From Candidatus Mycobacterium wuenschmannii (GTDB lineage: Bacteria; Actinomycetota; Actinomycetes; Mycobacteriales; Mycobacteriaceae): a DNA stretch of 64,000 bases. Shown here one piece after another: positions 17,694-26,743 of this stretch. The stretch is from positions 2,790,001 through 2,854,000 of the forward strand of contig NZ_CP126981.1 in NCBI RefSeq assembly GCF_030252325.1. Reading direction: 5' to 3'. Position 1 is the first letter of the stretch; the number at the start of each line of letters is the position of its first letter. The position numbers and the translations under genes are program-made. The notes under the pieces were generated by a model. That model was not told the DNA's origin and did not search any database. It saw only the letters and a program-made list of their open reading frames with translations.

Positions 17694-19736
17694 CTAGGGC
17701 TCGGTCGCGTCCGACGCCACCTCACTGCCGTCCACCGCCTCGACGACGGCGAGCACGTCACCGGTGGAGACCTGATGGCCGACCTGGACCGGAAGTGTGC
17801 TGAGCACCCCGTCAATCGGGCTGGCGACGGTGTGCTCCATCTTCATCGCCTCGAGGACGACGAGCTTCTGGCCCGCCGACACCTTCTCGCCCTCGGCGAC
17901 CGGCAGTCGAATCACCGAGCCCGGCATTGGCGCGGTGAGCGATCCGGGCGGAGCCAATGTGCTCGGATCGACGAAGCGCGGCACTATGCGTAGTGACGAG
18001 TACCCCGCGACCGAGTCGACATGGGCAAGATCGTCATCGAGGACGACATCGTAGGCGCGCCTCACGCCGCCGACACACAGCACGACGCGCTCACTGCTGC
18101 TTTCGGCGATCTCGATGTCGGTGAGCAGATCGTCGTCAACCCACAAGCAAGTTCCCGTCGGACGTAGCGTGTATCCGACACGCACTTCGCGCCCGTCTCT
18201 CGTCTGCCAGGTCGTGGTCTGAGGCTGAGAAGGATTGTTGCGCCACCCGGCGGGCAGCGTGGACTGCAGCGTCGCTACAGCACGCCGTGCCGAAACGCCG
18301 GCCACGGTCGCCGCGACGGCGTGCAAGCGCTCGGCCTGCGCGTCAACCAGGGCCGCGCCGAGTTCGGCGACGTCGTGTCGTTGAAGGAAGCCCGTGTCGG
18401 TGCCCCACCCGGCAAACTCGTCGTGGCGCAGAACGCGCACGAGCAGGTCGCGATTGGTGGTCACGCCGTGGATACGAGCGCGGGCTAGCGCGGCCGACAG
18501 GCCGGCGAGGGCCTCGTCGCGGGTGGGCGCCCACGCGATGACCTTGGCCAGCAGCGAATCGTAGTGGTGACCGATCACCGAACCGGCGCGAAACCCCGAG
18601 TCAACGCGCACGCCGGCGAGCGCCGGGATGTCCATGGTGCGCAGGGTCCCCGTGCAAGGCCGGTATTCGTCCGCCGGATCTTCGGCGCACAGACGGGCCT
18701 CGACCGCATGGCCGTTTATTCGCAGGTTGTGCATCTCCGCAGGCAACGGGCGGCCCATGGCTACCAGCAGTTGGGCACGTACCAGGTCGAGACCGGTGAT
18801 CAGCTCGGTAACGGGGTGCTCGACCTGCAACCGGGTGTTCATCTCTAAGAACGCAAAGGTGCCGCCCTGGCCGTCCTGGCCGGCGTCGTAGACGAATTCA
18901 ACCGTGCCCGCCCCCACGTAACCGACCGCGCGCGCAGCGGCGACGGCGGCCTCGCTCATCCGTGCGCGCAACGCCTCGTCGACGACCGGGGACGGCGCCT
19001 CCTCGATGACCTTCTGGTGCCGACGCTGCACGGAGCACTCCCGCTCGAACAGCGCGACGACGTTGCCGTGCGTGTCGGCCATAACCTGAATCTCGATGTG
19101 GCGCGGGCGCTGGAGGTAGCGCTCGAGGAAAACGGTGCCGTCGCCGAACGCGGCAGCGGCCTCGCGCGAGGCCGCTGCGACCGCCCCGTCGAGTTCGCCC
19201 GGCGAGGTAACCACGCGCATGCCCCGGCCGCCACCACCAGCGCTGGCCTTGACCAGGACCGGGTAGCCGACGTCGGCGGCCAACTTCGCCAGCTGCTCGG
19301 TCGACAGGCCCGTGGTGTCGCCGCCCGGCAACACTGGCACCCCCGCGTCAGACATCATCTTCTTGGCCTGCAGCTTCGAGCCCATAGCGTCGATCGCCTC
19401 GGGCGGCGGACCGATGAAGACGAGGCCGGTGGCGGCGCAGGCACGCGCGAACGCAGCGTTCTCGGACAGGAAGCCGTAGCCGGGGTGGACAGCATCCGCG
19501 CCAGTCAGCGAAGCCGCAGCGATCAGCCGTTGAATGTCGAGATACGTCTCGGCGGGAGACGAACCGGGAAAATGCACCGCCTCGTCAGCGTCAGCGACAT
19601 GCCACGCGTCGGCATCGGCGTCGGAATAAACCGCCACCGTCACGATGCCGAGGTCGCGGCAGGTGCGAAACACCCGCCGCGCAATCTCGCCACGGTTGGC
19701 GACCAGGACCTTGCGAATCACAGGCACCGCCATCAC
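17694..19736 (-). CDS. Acyl-CoA carboxylase alpha subunit (biotin carboxylase + BCCP)
   Basis: 680-aa biotin carboxylase fused to a biotin carrier domain. The ATP-grasp BC domain spans about residues 7-450 (KVLVANRGEIARRVFRT, GPPPEAIDAMGSK, GGGGRGM, FLEMNTRLQVEHPVTE). The BCCP domain at the C-terminus carries the biotinyl lysine in EAMKMEH (Lys632). Length and order match the MCC/GCC alpha type (LiuD, AtuF). Overlaps the beta subunit gene by four bases. Substrate (methylcrotonyl-, geranoyl- or another branched enoyl-CoA) cannot be decided from sequence alone. Confidence 0.92.
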   Translation of the reverse strand: MMAVPVIRKVLVANRGEIARRVFRTCRDLGIVTVAVYSDADADAWHVADADEAVHFPGSSPAETYLDIQRLIAAASLTGADAVHPGYGFLSENAAFARACAATGLVFIGPPPEAIDAMGSKLQAKKMMSDAGVPVLPGGDTTGLSTEQLAKLAADVGYPVLVKASAGGGGRGMRVVTSPGELDGAVAAASREAAAAFGDGTVFLERYLQRPRHIEIQVMADTHGNVVALFERECSVQRRHQKVIEEAPSPVVDEALRARMSEAAVAAARAVGYVGAGTVEFVYDAGQDGQGGTFAFLEMNTRLQVEHPVTELITGLDLVRAQLLVAMGRPLPAEMHNLRINGHAVEARLCAEDPADEYRPCTGTLRTMDIPALAGVRVDSGFRAGSVIGHHYDSLLAKVIAWAPTRDEALAGLSAALARARIHGVTTNRDLLVRVLRHDEFAGWGTDTGFLQRHDVAELGAALVDAQAERLHAVAATVAGVSARRAVATLQSTLPAGWRNNPSQPQTTTWQTRDGREVRVGYTLRPTGTCLWVDDDLLTDIEIAESSSERVVLCVGGVRRAYDVVLDDDLAHVDSVAGYSSLRIVPRFVDPSTLAPPGSLTAPMPGSVIRLPVAEGEKVSAGQKLVVLEAMKMEHTVASPIDGVLSTLPVQVGHQVSTGDVLAVVEAVDGSEVASDATEP

Positions 19737-21355
19737 ATCCTGAACACGCCGTAGCCGCGCTGGCCACGGATTTCGCCGTTATGGATCACAGAAAGGCAGA
19801 ACCCAAGAACGGTCCGCGTATCCCGGGGATCGATGATCCCGTCGTCGTAGAGGCGTCCGCTGTTGGCCAACGCGACGGACTCGCGCTCGATCTGCCCTTC
19901 AACAGCGGCACGCATCTGCGCGTCGGCCTCCTCGTCGAACGGCAGCCCGCGGTCGGCGGCGGACTCGCGCGCCACGATGGACAGCACGCCGGCCAGTTGC
20001 GCCGGACCCATCACAGCCGACTTCGAGTTCGGCCAGGCAAACAAAAAGCGCGGCGAGTACGACCGCCCGCACATGCCGTAATTCCCGGCTCCGTAGGACG
20101 CACCCATCGTGATTGTCACGTGCGGGACCGTGCTGTTGGACACGGCGTTGATCATTTTGGCGCCGTCCTTGATGATGCCGCCCTGCTCGTACTCGGCGCC
20201 GACCATGAAACCCGTAGTGTTCTGCAAGAAGATGAGTGGAGTGTCGATCTGATTCGCCAGCTGGATGAACTGCGATCCCTTCTCGGCCTCCTCACTGAAC
20301 AAGATGCCGCGGGCGTTGGCGAGGATGCCGACCGGAAAACCATGAATCGAGGCCCAGCCAGTGACCAGTGACGTGCCGTAGAGCGGTTTGAACTCATCGA
20401 AAGCCGATCCGTCGACCACTCGAGCAATGACGTCGCGGGGATCGAACGGCACCTTCGGATCGACCGACGCGATGCCGAGCAATTGGTCGGGGTCATGAAC
20501 GGGCGGAAGTGGGGGCATAGTGGGCCCCACGCCATCCTTACGCCAGTTGAGCCGCGCCATGATGCGCCGGCCGATGCGGATCGCGTCCTGCTCGTCTTCG
20601 GCCATATAGTCGGCCAGCCCTGATGTGCGCGCATGCATGTCGGCGCCGCCGAGCGACTCGTCGTCGGACACCTCGCCGGTGGCCATTTTGACCAGCGGCG
20701 GACCGCCGAGGAACACCTTCGAACGATTACGCACCATCACGACGTAGTCGCACATGCCCGGGATGTACGCACCTCCCGCGGTCGAGTTGCCGAACACCAA
20801 CGCCAGCGTCGGGAGTCCCGCGGCGCTGTGCTGAGTCAAGTCGTGGAACAGCTGCCCGCCGGGCACAAAGATCTCGGCCTGTGTGGGCAGGTCGGCCCCG
20901 CCGGACTCGACGATATTGATGATGGGCAGGCGGTTCTCCCGCGCCACGGCCATGCCGCGAAACACCTTACGAAAGGTGTAAGGGTTCGATGCGCCGCCGC
21001 GGACTGTCGGGTCGTGGGCGATGATCATCGACTCGATGCCTTCGACTATGCCGATGCCGACCACCACACTGCCCCCGACGGGAAACTTCGTACCCCAGGC
21101 CGCGAAAGGACACAGCTCGAGAAACGCCGTGTCGAGGTCGAGAAGGAGCTCGATGCGCTCGCGGACGAGCAACTTGCCTCGCTTGCGATGCCGCGCAACG
21201 TATTTCGCGCCGCCACCCCCGTTGGCCATCGCCAGCTGCTCTGCGATCGTGTCGAGATGCTCGCTCAATCCTTGGCGGTTCTCGAGATAAGCCGGCGCAG
21301 TGTCATCAACCTGATCGGGCAAGACGTGAACCAACGCTTCCCTCCCAACGAGCAT
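19733..21355 (-). CDS. Acyl-CoA carboxylase beta subunit (carboxyltransferase)
   Basis: 540-aa carboxyltransferase of the MccB/AtuC/AccD type. It begins with about 50 residues then MANGGGGAKYVARHRKRGKL, a signature of MCC/GCC-type beta subunits. The N-half acyl-CoA site includes GGAYIPGM and the C-half carboxybiotin site includes FLQNTTGFMVG and TMGASYGAGNYGMCGRSYSP. With the alpha subunit it forms a dodecameric biotin-dependent carboxylase. First gene of its operon, divergent from the acyl-CoA dehydrogenase at 21452. Confidence 0.92.
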   Translation of the reverse strand: MLVGREALVHVLPDQVDDTAPAYLENRQGLSEHLDTIAEQLAMANGGGGAKYVARHRKRGKLLVRERIELLLDLDTAFLELCPFAAWGTKFPVGGSVVVGIGIVEGIESMIIAHDPTVRGGASNPYTFRKVFRGMAVARENRLPIINIVESGGADLPTQAEIFVPGGQLFHDLTQHSAAGLPTLALVFGNSTAGGAYIPGMCDYVVMVRNRSKVFLGGPPLVKMATGEVSDDESLGGADMHARTSGLADYMAEDEQDAIRIGRRIMARLNWRKDGVGPTMPPLPPVHDPDQLLGIASVDPKVPFDPRDVIARVVDGSAFDEFKPLYGTSLVTGWASIHGFPVGILANARGILFSEEAEKGSQFIQLANQIDTPLIFLQNTTGFMVGAEYEQGGIIKDGAKMINAVSNSTVPHVTITMGASYGAGNYGMCGRSYSPRFLFAWPNSKSAVMGPAQLAGVLSIVARESAADRGLPFDEEADAQMRAAVEGQIERESVALANSGRLYDDGIIDPRDTRTVLGFCLSVIHNGEIRGQRGYGVFRM

Positions 21356-21376
21356 CGACGTCGACCTGGTGACGCG

Positions 21377-21402
21377 CTAATGTTAGCCGCAATTAACATC
21401 AG
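21377..21402. promoter_or_regulatory. 26-bp palindromic operator between divergent carboxylase and acyl-CoA dehydrogenase genes
   Basis: Arms CTAATGTTA and TAACATCAG around an 8-base centre (GCCGCAAT); 17 of 18 arm bases are complementary. It lies midway in the 96-base divergent promoter region, where a single dimeric repressor could control both transcripts. Related half-sites occur at 24340-24359 and 6083-6102. TetR-type operators have this shape. Confidence 0.65.
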
Positions 21403-21451
21403 GAGACAACCGTGGCTAGGTGGAGTCGCGGTCGATCAGGAGAGAGTCAAC

Positions 21452-22627
21452 ATGACCCAACTGGACGAGCACGCCGAAACAGCGACGGCCAACCCCTGGA
21501 AGACCCCGGAGCGGCTCGCCTTGAGCGATCTGGCGCAGTCGTTCACCCGCAAGGAAATCGCCCCGCACATCACCGAATGGGAGGAGGCCGGGGAGCTGCC
21601 GCGCGAATTGCACCGCAGCGCAGCGCGGGCCGGACTGCTCGGTATCGGCTTCGCCGAGGAGGTCGGCGGCGCCGGTGGCGACCTGCGCGACCTCGTCTTG
21701 CTCACCGAGGGCGTGATGGCGGCCGGCGGCTCATCAGGGGTGCTGGCGAGCCTGCTGACGCACAACATCGCCCTGCCGCACATGGTCGCTCAGGGTGACC
21801 CGGACCATATTCAGCGGTTCGTCGCGCCGACGCTCTCGGGCGAGAAGATCGGCAGCCTCGGTGTCACAGAGCCCGACACCGGCTCCGACGTAGCCGGGAT
21901 CCGCACCACCGCCGTGCGCGACGGCGACCACTACGTCGTTAACGGAGCCAAAATGTTCATCACGTCGGCGGTGCGTGCCGACTTCGTCACCACGGCCGTA
22001 CGGACCGGCGGCCCCGGCGCGGGCGGAATCTCGTTGCTCGTCGTCGAGCGCGGCACGCCCGGATTCAGCGTGTCACGCGCGCTGAAAAAGATGGGCTGGT
22101 GGTGCTCGGACACCGCCGAACTGGGCTACGCCGACGTGCGGGTTCCCGTCGCCAACCTCGTCGGCGCGGAGAACAGCGGCTTCGTCCAGATCATGCAACA
22201 GTTCCAGGTCGAGCGCGCCTTCATCGCCGTCCAGTGCTACGCCACCGCGCAACGCTGCCTTGATCTAACCCTGCAGTGGGTCAAGCAACGCGAGACATTC
22301 GGCCGCGCGCTGTCGACCCGCCAGGTCGTCCGCCACAAGATCGTCGACATCGCAACGGCCGTCGATGTAGCGCGGACCTACACCCGCGCCGCCGTCGACC
22401 GCATCGTCGCGGGCGACACCAACGTGACCATGGTGTCGATGGCCAAGAACGCGGCGGTCGCCGCGTGCGATCTTGCGGTCGACAGCGCTGTGCAATTACA
22501 CGGAGGCATGGGCTATCTGCGGGAGACCGAGGTCGAACGCCATTATCGCGACTCGCGCATCCTCGGCATAGGCGGTGGCACGACTGAAATCATGAAGGAG
22601 ATCATCGCCAAGCAGATCGGCCTGTGA
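21452..22627 (+). CDS. Acyl-CoA dehydrogenase
   Basis: 391-aa acyl-CoA dehydrogenase. The ATG at 21452 follows AGGAGAGAG at the right spacing; the frame is open far upstream, but that stretch is antisense to the carboxyltransferase gene. Motifs: LGVTEPDTGSDVAGIRT, KMFITSA, and QLHGGMGYLRETEVERHYRDSR, with the catalytic Glu in the RETEVE stretch. Divergent from the carboxylase operon with a shared palindrome, so it is probably co-regulated; the second dehydrogenase of this catabolic set. Confidence 0.92.
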   Translation: MTQLDEHAETATANPWKTPERLALSDLAQSFTRKEIAPHITEWEEAGELPRELHRSAARAGLLGIGFAEEVGGAGGDLRDLVLLTEGVMAAGGSSGVLASLLTHNIALPHMVAQGDPDHIQRFVAPTLSGEKIGSLGVTEPDTGSDVAGIRTTAVRDGDHYVVNGAKMFITSAVRADFVTTAVRTGGPGAGGISLLVVERGTPGFSVSRALKKMGWWCSDTAELGYADVRVPVANLVGAENSGFVQIMQQFQVERAFIAVQCYATAQRCLDLTLQWVKQRETFGRALSTRQVVRHKIVDIATAVDVARTYTRAAVDRIVAGDTNVTMVSMAKNAAVAACDLAVDSAVQLHGGMGYLRETEVERHYRDSRILGIGGGTTEIMKEIIAKQIGL

Positions 22628-22736
22628 TATCCGTGCAAAAATCACCGTGCAAGTCGTAACCTGGGCGCCGCCCCGGCACCGCCTCGATCACCCGAGTGCA
22701 TCTGCGTAACTCGCGCACTTCCCGAGGTCATCACGG

Positions 22737-24281
22737 TCAAGCCTGGGCGGCGCTTTGACTTTGCAGTTGGTTCCTTAGTTCCCGTTTGAGAACTTTGCCG
22801 GCGCCCGAGAGTGGTAACGCGTCGACGAAGGATGCGGTTCGAGGTGCTTTGTAGCCGGCAATTCGGTCTCTGCAGAACTGTCGGAGGTCCTGTGCTGTGG
22901 TGGTGTGATCGTTGGCCAAGACGACAACCGCGTGTACGCGTTCGCCCCAATTCTCGTCGGGCAGACCGATGACCGCGCATGCCGCGACTGCCGGATGATC
23001 GGCCAACACGTTCTCGACTTCGGTCGAATAGACATTTTCGCCGCCTGAGATGATCATGTCCTTGAGTCGGTCCACGACGAAGACGTAACCCTGTTCGTCC
23101 ATGTAACCGGCATCTCCGGTATGCATCCATCCGCCGCGTAGAGCTGCCGACGTCTCTTCGGGCTTGTTCCAGTAGCCCAGCATTACATTGCCCCCGCGCA
23201 CCGCGACTTCGCCGGTATCGCCGCGTGGGAGCTCCCGGTCGTCAGGACCCACGATCTTTACCTCAACACACGGAGCGGCGCGTCCGGCGGAACGCAGCAG
23301 CTCAGGGTCGGCGTGATCTTCAGGGCGCAAAACGGTCGCCAGCGGTGATAACTCCGTCATGCCGTAGCCCTGCATGAACCGCACTCCAGGGAGCGCCCTC
23401 ATCGCGCGCGTAAGGACCGCTTCCGAGATCGGCGAAGCACCGTACATCACGTTTGTCAGGCTGGAGAGGTCGAATTGGTCGACGCGCGGGTGATCGACGA
23501 CCAACTGTAGCATCGTGGGTACGAGAAGCACATCCGTAATTCGTTGCTGTTCAACAGCAGTCAGAATATCTTCTGGATTGAAGGTCGAGAGCATGACATG
23601 AGTTCCCCCCAGCGCGGTCTGAGCGGCCCACGTCGCCAAGTCGGCCAGATGGAACAGTGGTGCGACGTGAAGCAGGCGCGCTCCGTCGCCTAAAAAGCTT
23701 CCGACACTGAGCATTCCAAGCGACGAAGTAACCAGGTTCGCGTGGCTGAGCATGACACCCTTGGGCAGGCCGGTCGTGCCGCCGGTATAAAAGATCCCAG
23801 CAATCTGATCGCCGCTACGCCGTATATCGTCGCCCGGGGAGCCGCTAGCTACCAGTTCCTCATACGGCAGCATGCCTGCCGGGGTCGGCCCGTCACCGCA
23901 ATGAATGACGTAACGCAGGTGCGGGCACGACGAACGGAGCGCCGGAACCAGCGCGCTGAAGGCGTCGTCGACGAACAACACATCGGTCTGCGAGTCGGTC
24001 AGCGCGTAGCCGATCTCGGCGGCGCTCCACCGAATGTTGAGCGGATTGAGCACCGCGTCCGCCCATGGGACCGCGAGTAGGTATTCGTGATAGCGGTCCG
24101 AGTTCAGTGCAAGCATCGCCACCCGGTCGCCTCGCTGCACACCAATACTGCGCAGAGCGCCGGCCAGCTTCGCTACTCGCTGCGCCGATTCCGCGTAGGT
24201 CCTGATGCGATCCCCGTGGATCGTGGCCGGTCGGTTCGGGTGATGCTGCACAGCTCTGTGCAGGCCCTGAGTGAGGTACAT
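22737..24281 (-). CDS. Acyl-CoA synthetase (FadD/AMP-ligase)
   Basis: 514-aa ANL ligase. P-loop FYTGGTTGLPKG (Gly in place of the first Ser), A5 motif GYGMTELSP, hinge DRLKDMIISGGENVY and catalytic lysine in GAGKVLKRELR at the C-terminus. A palindrome like the one at 21377 lies 60 bases upstream. It stands alone between the convergent acyl-CoA dehydrogenase and the TetR gene; the substrate is unknown. Confidence 0.9.
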   Translation of the reverse strand: MYLTQGLHRAVQHHPNRPATIHGDRIRTYAESAQRVAKLAGALRSIGVQRGDRVAMLALNSDRYHEYLLAVPWADAVLNPLNIRWSAAEIGYALTDSQTDVLFVDDAFSALVPALRSSCPHLRYVIHCGDGPTPAGMLPYEELVASGSPGDDIRRSGDQIAGIFYTGGTTGLPKGVMLSHANLVTSSLGMLSVGSFLGDGARLLHVAPLFHLADLATWAAQTALGGTHVMLSTFNPEDILTAVEQQRITDVLLVPTMLQLVVDHPRVDQFDLSSLTNVMYGASPISEAVLTRAMRALPGVRFMQGYGMTELSPLATVLRPEDHADPELLRSAGRAAPCVEVKIVGPDDRELPRGDTGEVAVRGGNVMLGYWNKPEETSAALRGGWMHTGDAGYMDEQGYVFVVDRLKDMIISGGENVYSTEVENVLADHPAVAACAVIGLPDENWGERVHAVVVLANDHTTTAQDLRQFCRDRIAGYKAPRTASFVDALPLSGAGKVLKRELRNQLQSQSAAQA

Positions 24282-24339
24282 CGATGCGCCCCCGTTTCTC
24301 GTGTCACGCCGGCATAAGCTCTATGGACAACCGGAGCCT

Positions 24340-24359
24340 ATGTTATCGAGGATTAACTC
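24340..24359. promoter_or_regulatory. Operator-like inverted repeat upstream of fadD
   Basis: ATGTTA, 8 bases, then TAAC followed by TCT: the inner GTTA-N8-TAAC halves are perfectly inverted and the spacing equals that of the site at 21377-21402. It sits between the fadD start (24281) and the end of the TetR gene (24402), suggesting that this ligase belongs to the same regulon as the carboxylase operon. Confidence 0.5.
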
Positions 24360-24401
24360 TAGGCGTTTCACGCACGGCCCCACAAGCATCCTGTGGAGGC
24401 G

Positions 24402-25052
24402 CTAAGCGGTGGCGTCGATACCCTGCGCGCGTCTGGATTGCTTCTGAGAACGCGCGGGGTGCACGCCCAGGACGCCGTGAGCAACTTGGGCGAGCAATGC
24501 AGAAACCCGCTCCGGTGGTAGTCCTGTATCGCGGTAGTGAAGGGTTGACTGGATCGCGCCGATTGTGGCGTGCACTAAGGCGCGCAACTCGGCTTCGTCG
24601 AGTTCAGGACGCAACTCGCCGAGGACGTGCACCCATTCCTGCAGGTACAGGCGCTGCTTCCGGCGTAGCCGACTGCGTTGATGGTCGGCGAGATTGTGGA
24701 CCTCCCGGTAGTAGACAATGGCGAGCTCGCGCTGATTCATCACCAGCGCCACATGGTCAGCCACCAGCGCCGTCAAAGCCTGTCCTTCGGTTCCGGCCCT
24801 GGATTGCTCAACGATTGCCGACGCGCGCTGGTGTAAAGCGTCGATAACTTGCTCGAACAACGCCGACAGCAACCCGGCCTTGCTATCGAAATGCCGGTAG
24901 ATAGCCGGACCGACCACCCCGGCCGCCAGGCCGATATCAGCCATCGAGACAGCGTGATAACCGCGATCGGCGATCAGTTGTGTCGCTGCCGCAATGATCT
25001 GCGCCCGACGGTCCTCTCCGCGCCGTCGGCTGCGAGCAACGGTATCCACCAC
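24402..25052 (-). CDS. TetR-family regulator
   Basis: 216-aa TetR protein. The HTH (about residues 14-58) reads RRAQIIAAATQLIADRG then SMADIGLAAGVVGPAIYRHF; the C-terminal ligand domain resembles regulators with the TetR_C_33-like segment ELAIVYYREVHNL seen in acyl-CoA-responsive repressors. GTG at 25052 (GTG GTG GAT) is chosen because GGAAGGA lies at the right distance; a longer ATG start at 25124 is possible. Candidate regulator of the ATGTTA-N8-TAAC sites, by proximity only. Confidence 0.85.
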   Translation of the reverse strand: MVDTVARSRRRGEDRRAQIIAAATQLIADRGYHAVSMADIGLAAGVVGPAIYRHFDSKAGLLSALFEQVIDALHQRASAIVEQSRAGTEGQALTALVADHVALVMNQRELAIVYYREVHNLADHQRSRLRRKQRLYLQEWVHVLGELRPELDEAELRALVHATIGAIQSTLHYRDTGLPPERVSALLAQVAHGVLGVHPARSQKQSRRAQGIDATA

Positions 25053-25262
25053 GTCGACATCCTTCCGGTGCCAAAACCTGCCGCATCGCCGCGAAGGTCC
25101 TAACTGTCCAGGCCACCACCCCACAGCATCTCACGACATGACTGAGCAGACCGCCTCGACCACACGAGCCAACTCGGCCGTGTGAATTTGCAGTAACTGG
25201 GGCTGGGCGCGGAAATAGCTCTTACTCTTTCACGACTGGTACGGCGCGACTTCTTTGCAGCC

Positions 25263-25270
25263 GACTGAGC
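25263..25270. repeat. Target site duplication, left copy
   Basis: GACTGAGC directly abuts the left inverted repeat of the IS256-family element; the same eight bases follow the right inverted repeat at 26656-26663. Eight-base duplications are typical of IS256-family transposition, and their perfect match shows that the element ends are defined correctly and have not been rearranged. Confidence 0.85.
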
Positions 25271-25298
25271 GGGACTGTGGATTTAACGGTGTTTCCGG
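25271..25298. repeat. IS left inverted repeat
   Basis: Begins GGGACT and ends in TTAACGGTGTTTCCGG; pairs with 26628-26655 with mismatches only in the 5-6 bases after GGGACT. Confidence 0.85.
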
Positions 25299-25338
25299 CC
25301 TGATGCGCTGAGGGATCCTCGGCGAGGAAGGTGCCGTG

Positions 25339-26618
25339 ATGACGACACTGGATGGCGTGACAAAGAAAAAGCCGGTGGAGCAGTCCGCCGAGCAGCAGGC
25401 CGCGGCCGAGCTGGTGCGGCTGGCGCAAGAACAAGGCCTGTCGTTGACCGGGCCTGATGGGCTGCTCAAGCAGCTAACCAAGGTGGTGCTCGAGACTGCC
25501 CTCAATGAGGAGATGACCGAGCACCTGGGCTATGAGAAGCATGACCCCGCCGGTGCCGGTAGTGGCAATATCCGCAACGGCACCCGGGCCAAGACGGTGC
25601 TGACCGAGACCACCGGAGCTGTCGAGCTCGACGTGCCACGCGACCGCGCCGCCACGTTTGAACCGCAGATCGTCAAGAAACGCCAGCGGCGGCTATCGGG
25701 CGTCGATGAGGTGGTGCTGTCGCTGTATGCCAAAGGCCTGACTACTGGCGAGATCTCGGCGCACTTCGCCGAAATCTACGGGGCGTCGGTGTCCAAGGAG
25801 ACGATCAGCCGGATCACCGACAAGGTGATCGAGGAGATGAACGACTGGGCGGTGCGGCCCCTGGATGAGATCTACGCGGCAATCTTCATCGACGCCATCG
25901 TGGTCAAAGTCCGTGATGGGCAGGTCGCCAACCGGCCGTTCTATGCCGCGATCGGGGTGAGCCTGGCCGGGGAACGCGACATCCTTGGCCTGTGGGCCGG
26001 CAGCGGTGGTGAGGGCGCGAAGTTCTGGATGAGCGTGTTGACCGACTTACGCAACCGCGGTGTCAAGGACGTCTTCTTCGTCGTGTGCGATGGACTCAAA
26101 GGGTTGCCCGAGGTGGTCAGCAACGTCTGGCCCCAGCCATTGTGCAGACCTGCATTATCCATCTGATCCGCAACACATTTCGGCTTACCTCGCGCAAATA
26201 CTGGGACGAGATCAAACGCGACGTGAACCCGATCTACACCGCGGTCAACGCCGCAGCAGCCCGCTCAGCGTTCGACGAGATGACCGAGAAATGGGGGCAG
26301 CGCTACCCAGCGGTGATAAGGCTTTGGGACAACGCCTGGAGCGAGTTCATCCCGTTCCTGGACTACGACGTCGAGATCCGCCGAGTCATCTGTTCGACGA
26401 ATTCCATTGAGTCCCTCAACGCCCGCTACCGGCGAGCGATCAAGGCCCGCGGCCACTTCCCCTCCGAGCAGGCCGCGATGAAATGCCTCTACTTGGTGAC
26501 GCGTTCCCTAGACCCGACGGGTACCGGCAGGGCACGATGGACGATGCGGTGGAAGCCAGCGCTCAACGCGTTCGCGATCACCTTCAGCGACCGTTTCCCG
26601 GCGGCCGAAACCTACTAA
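25339..26618 (+). pseudogene. IS256-family transposase, single-base frameshift
   Basis: Mutator/IS256-type DDE transposase. The first segment (25339 to about 26136) has the N-terminal domain, the first catalytic Asp in IFIDAIVVKVRDG and the second in VVCDGLKGLPE. At VWPQ the frame breaks; the protein resumes in another frame (about 26137-26618) with IVQTCIIHLIRNT and the catalytic Glu in CSTNSIESLNARYRR. One inserted G in CCCCAGCC would restore VWPQAIVQTC, so one base was lost there. All three catalytic residues survive, so the element is recently inactivated or relies on frameshifting. Confidence 0.88.
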
Positions 26619-26627
26619 TGGAAACCG

Positions 26628-26655
26628 CCGGAAACACCGTTAACGCGATAGTCCC
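26628..26655. repeat. IS right inverted repeat
   Basis: Reverse complement begins GGGACT and continues TTAACGGTGTTTCCGGC after a short divergent stretch; it follows the transposase stop by nine bases and is followed directly by the target duplication. Confidence 0.85.
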
Positions 26656-26663
26656 GACTGAGC
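26656..26663. repeat. Target site duplication, right copy
   Basis: GACTGAGC, identical to 25263-25270, directly adjoining the right inverted repeat. Confidence 0.85.
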
Positions 26664-26743
26664 CGCAGACCTAGCCAGTTCGATATGTGTTGGTAGTCAA
26701 GGCTATTGCCGCTAACGAAATCGATCGCGACCTGGTGTTGAGC

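Larger units (their letters stand above)
25271..26655 (+). mobile_element. IS256-family insertion sequence (1385 bp)
   Basis: Complete element with terminal inverted repeats of about 28 bp: left GGGACTGTGGATTTAACGGT and onward, right (reverse complement) GGGACTATCGCGTTAACGGT, both continuing GTTTCCGGC. The element is flanked by the 8-bp duplication GACTGAGC. It contains one transposase gene broken by a frameshift at about 26136. It lies between a TetR gene and a TetR/thioesterase block and interrupts no recognisable gene. Confidence 0.92.

Noticed and set aside
20633..21451. 5' extension of the acyl-CoA dehydrogenase frame at 21452
   Set aside because: The extension is antisense to the carboxyltransferase gene; a good ribosome binding site and the family N-terminus place the start at 21452.
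22628..22736. Possible terminator between convergent acyl-CoA dehydrogenase and fadD
   Set aside because: Only weak GC-rich stems (GGCGCCGCCCCGGC) with no clean hairpin could be drawn.
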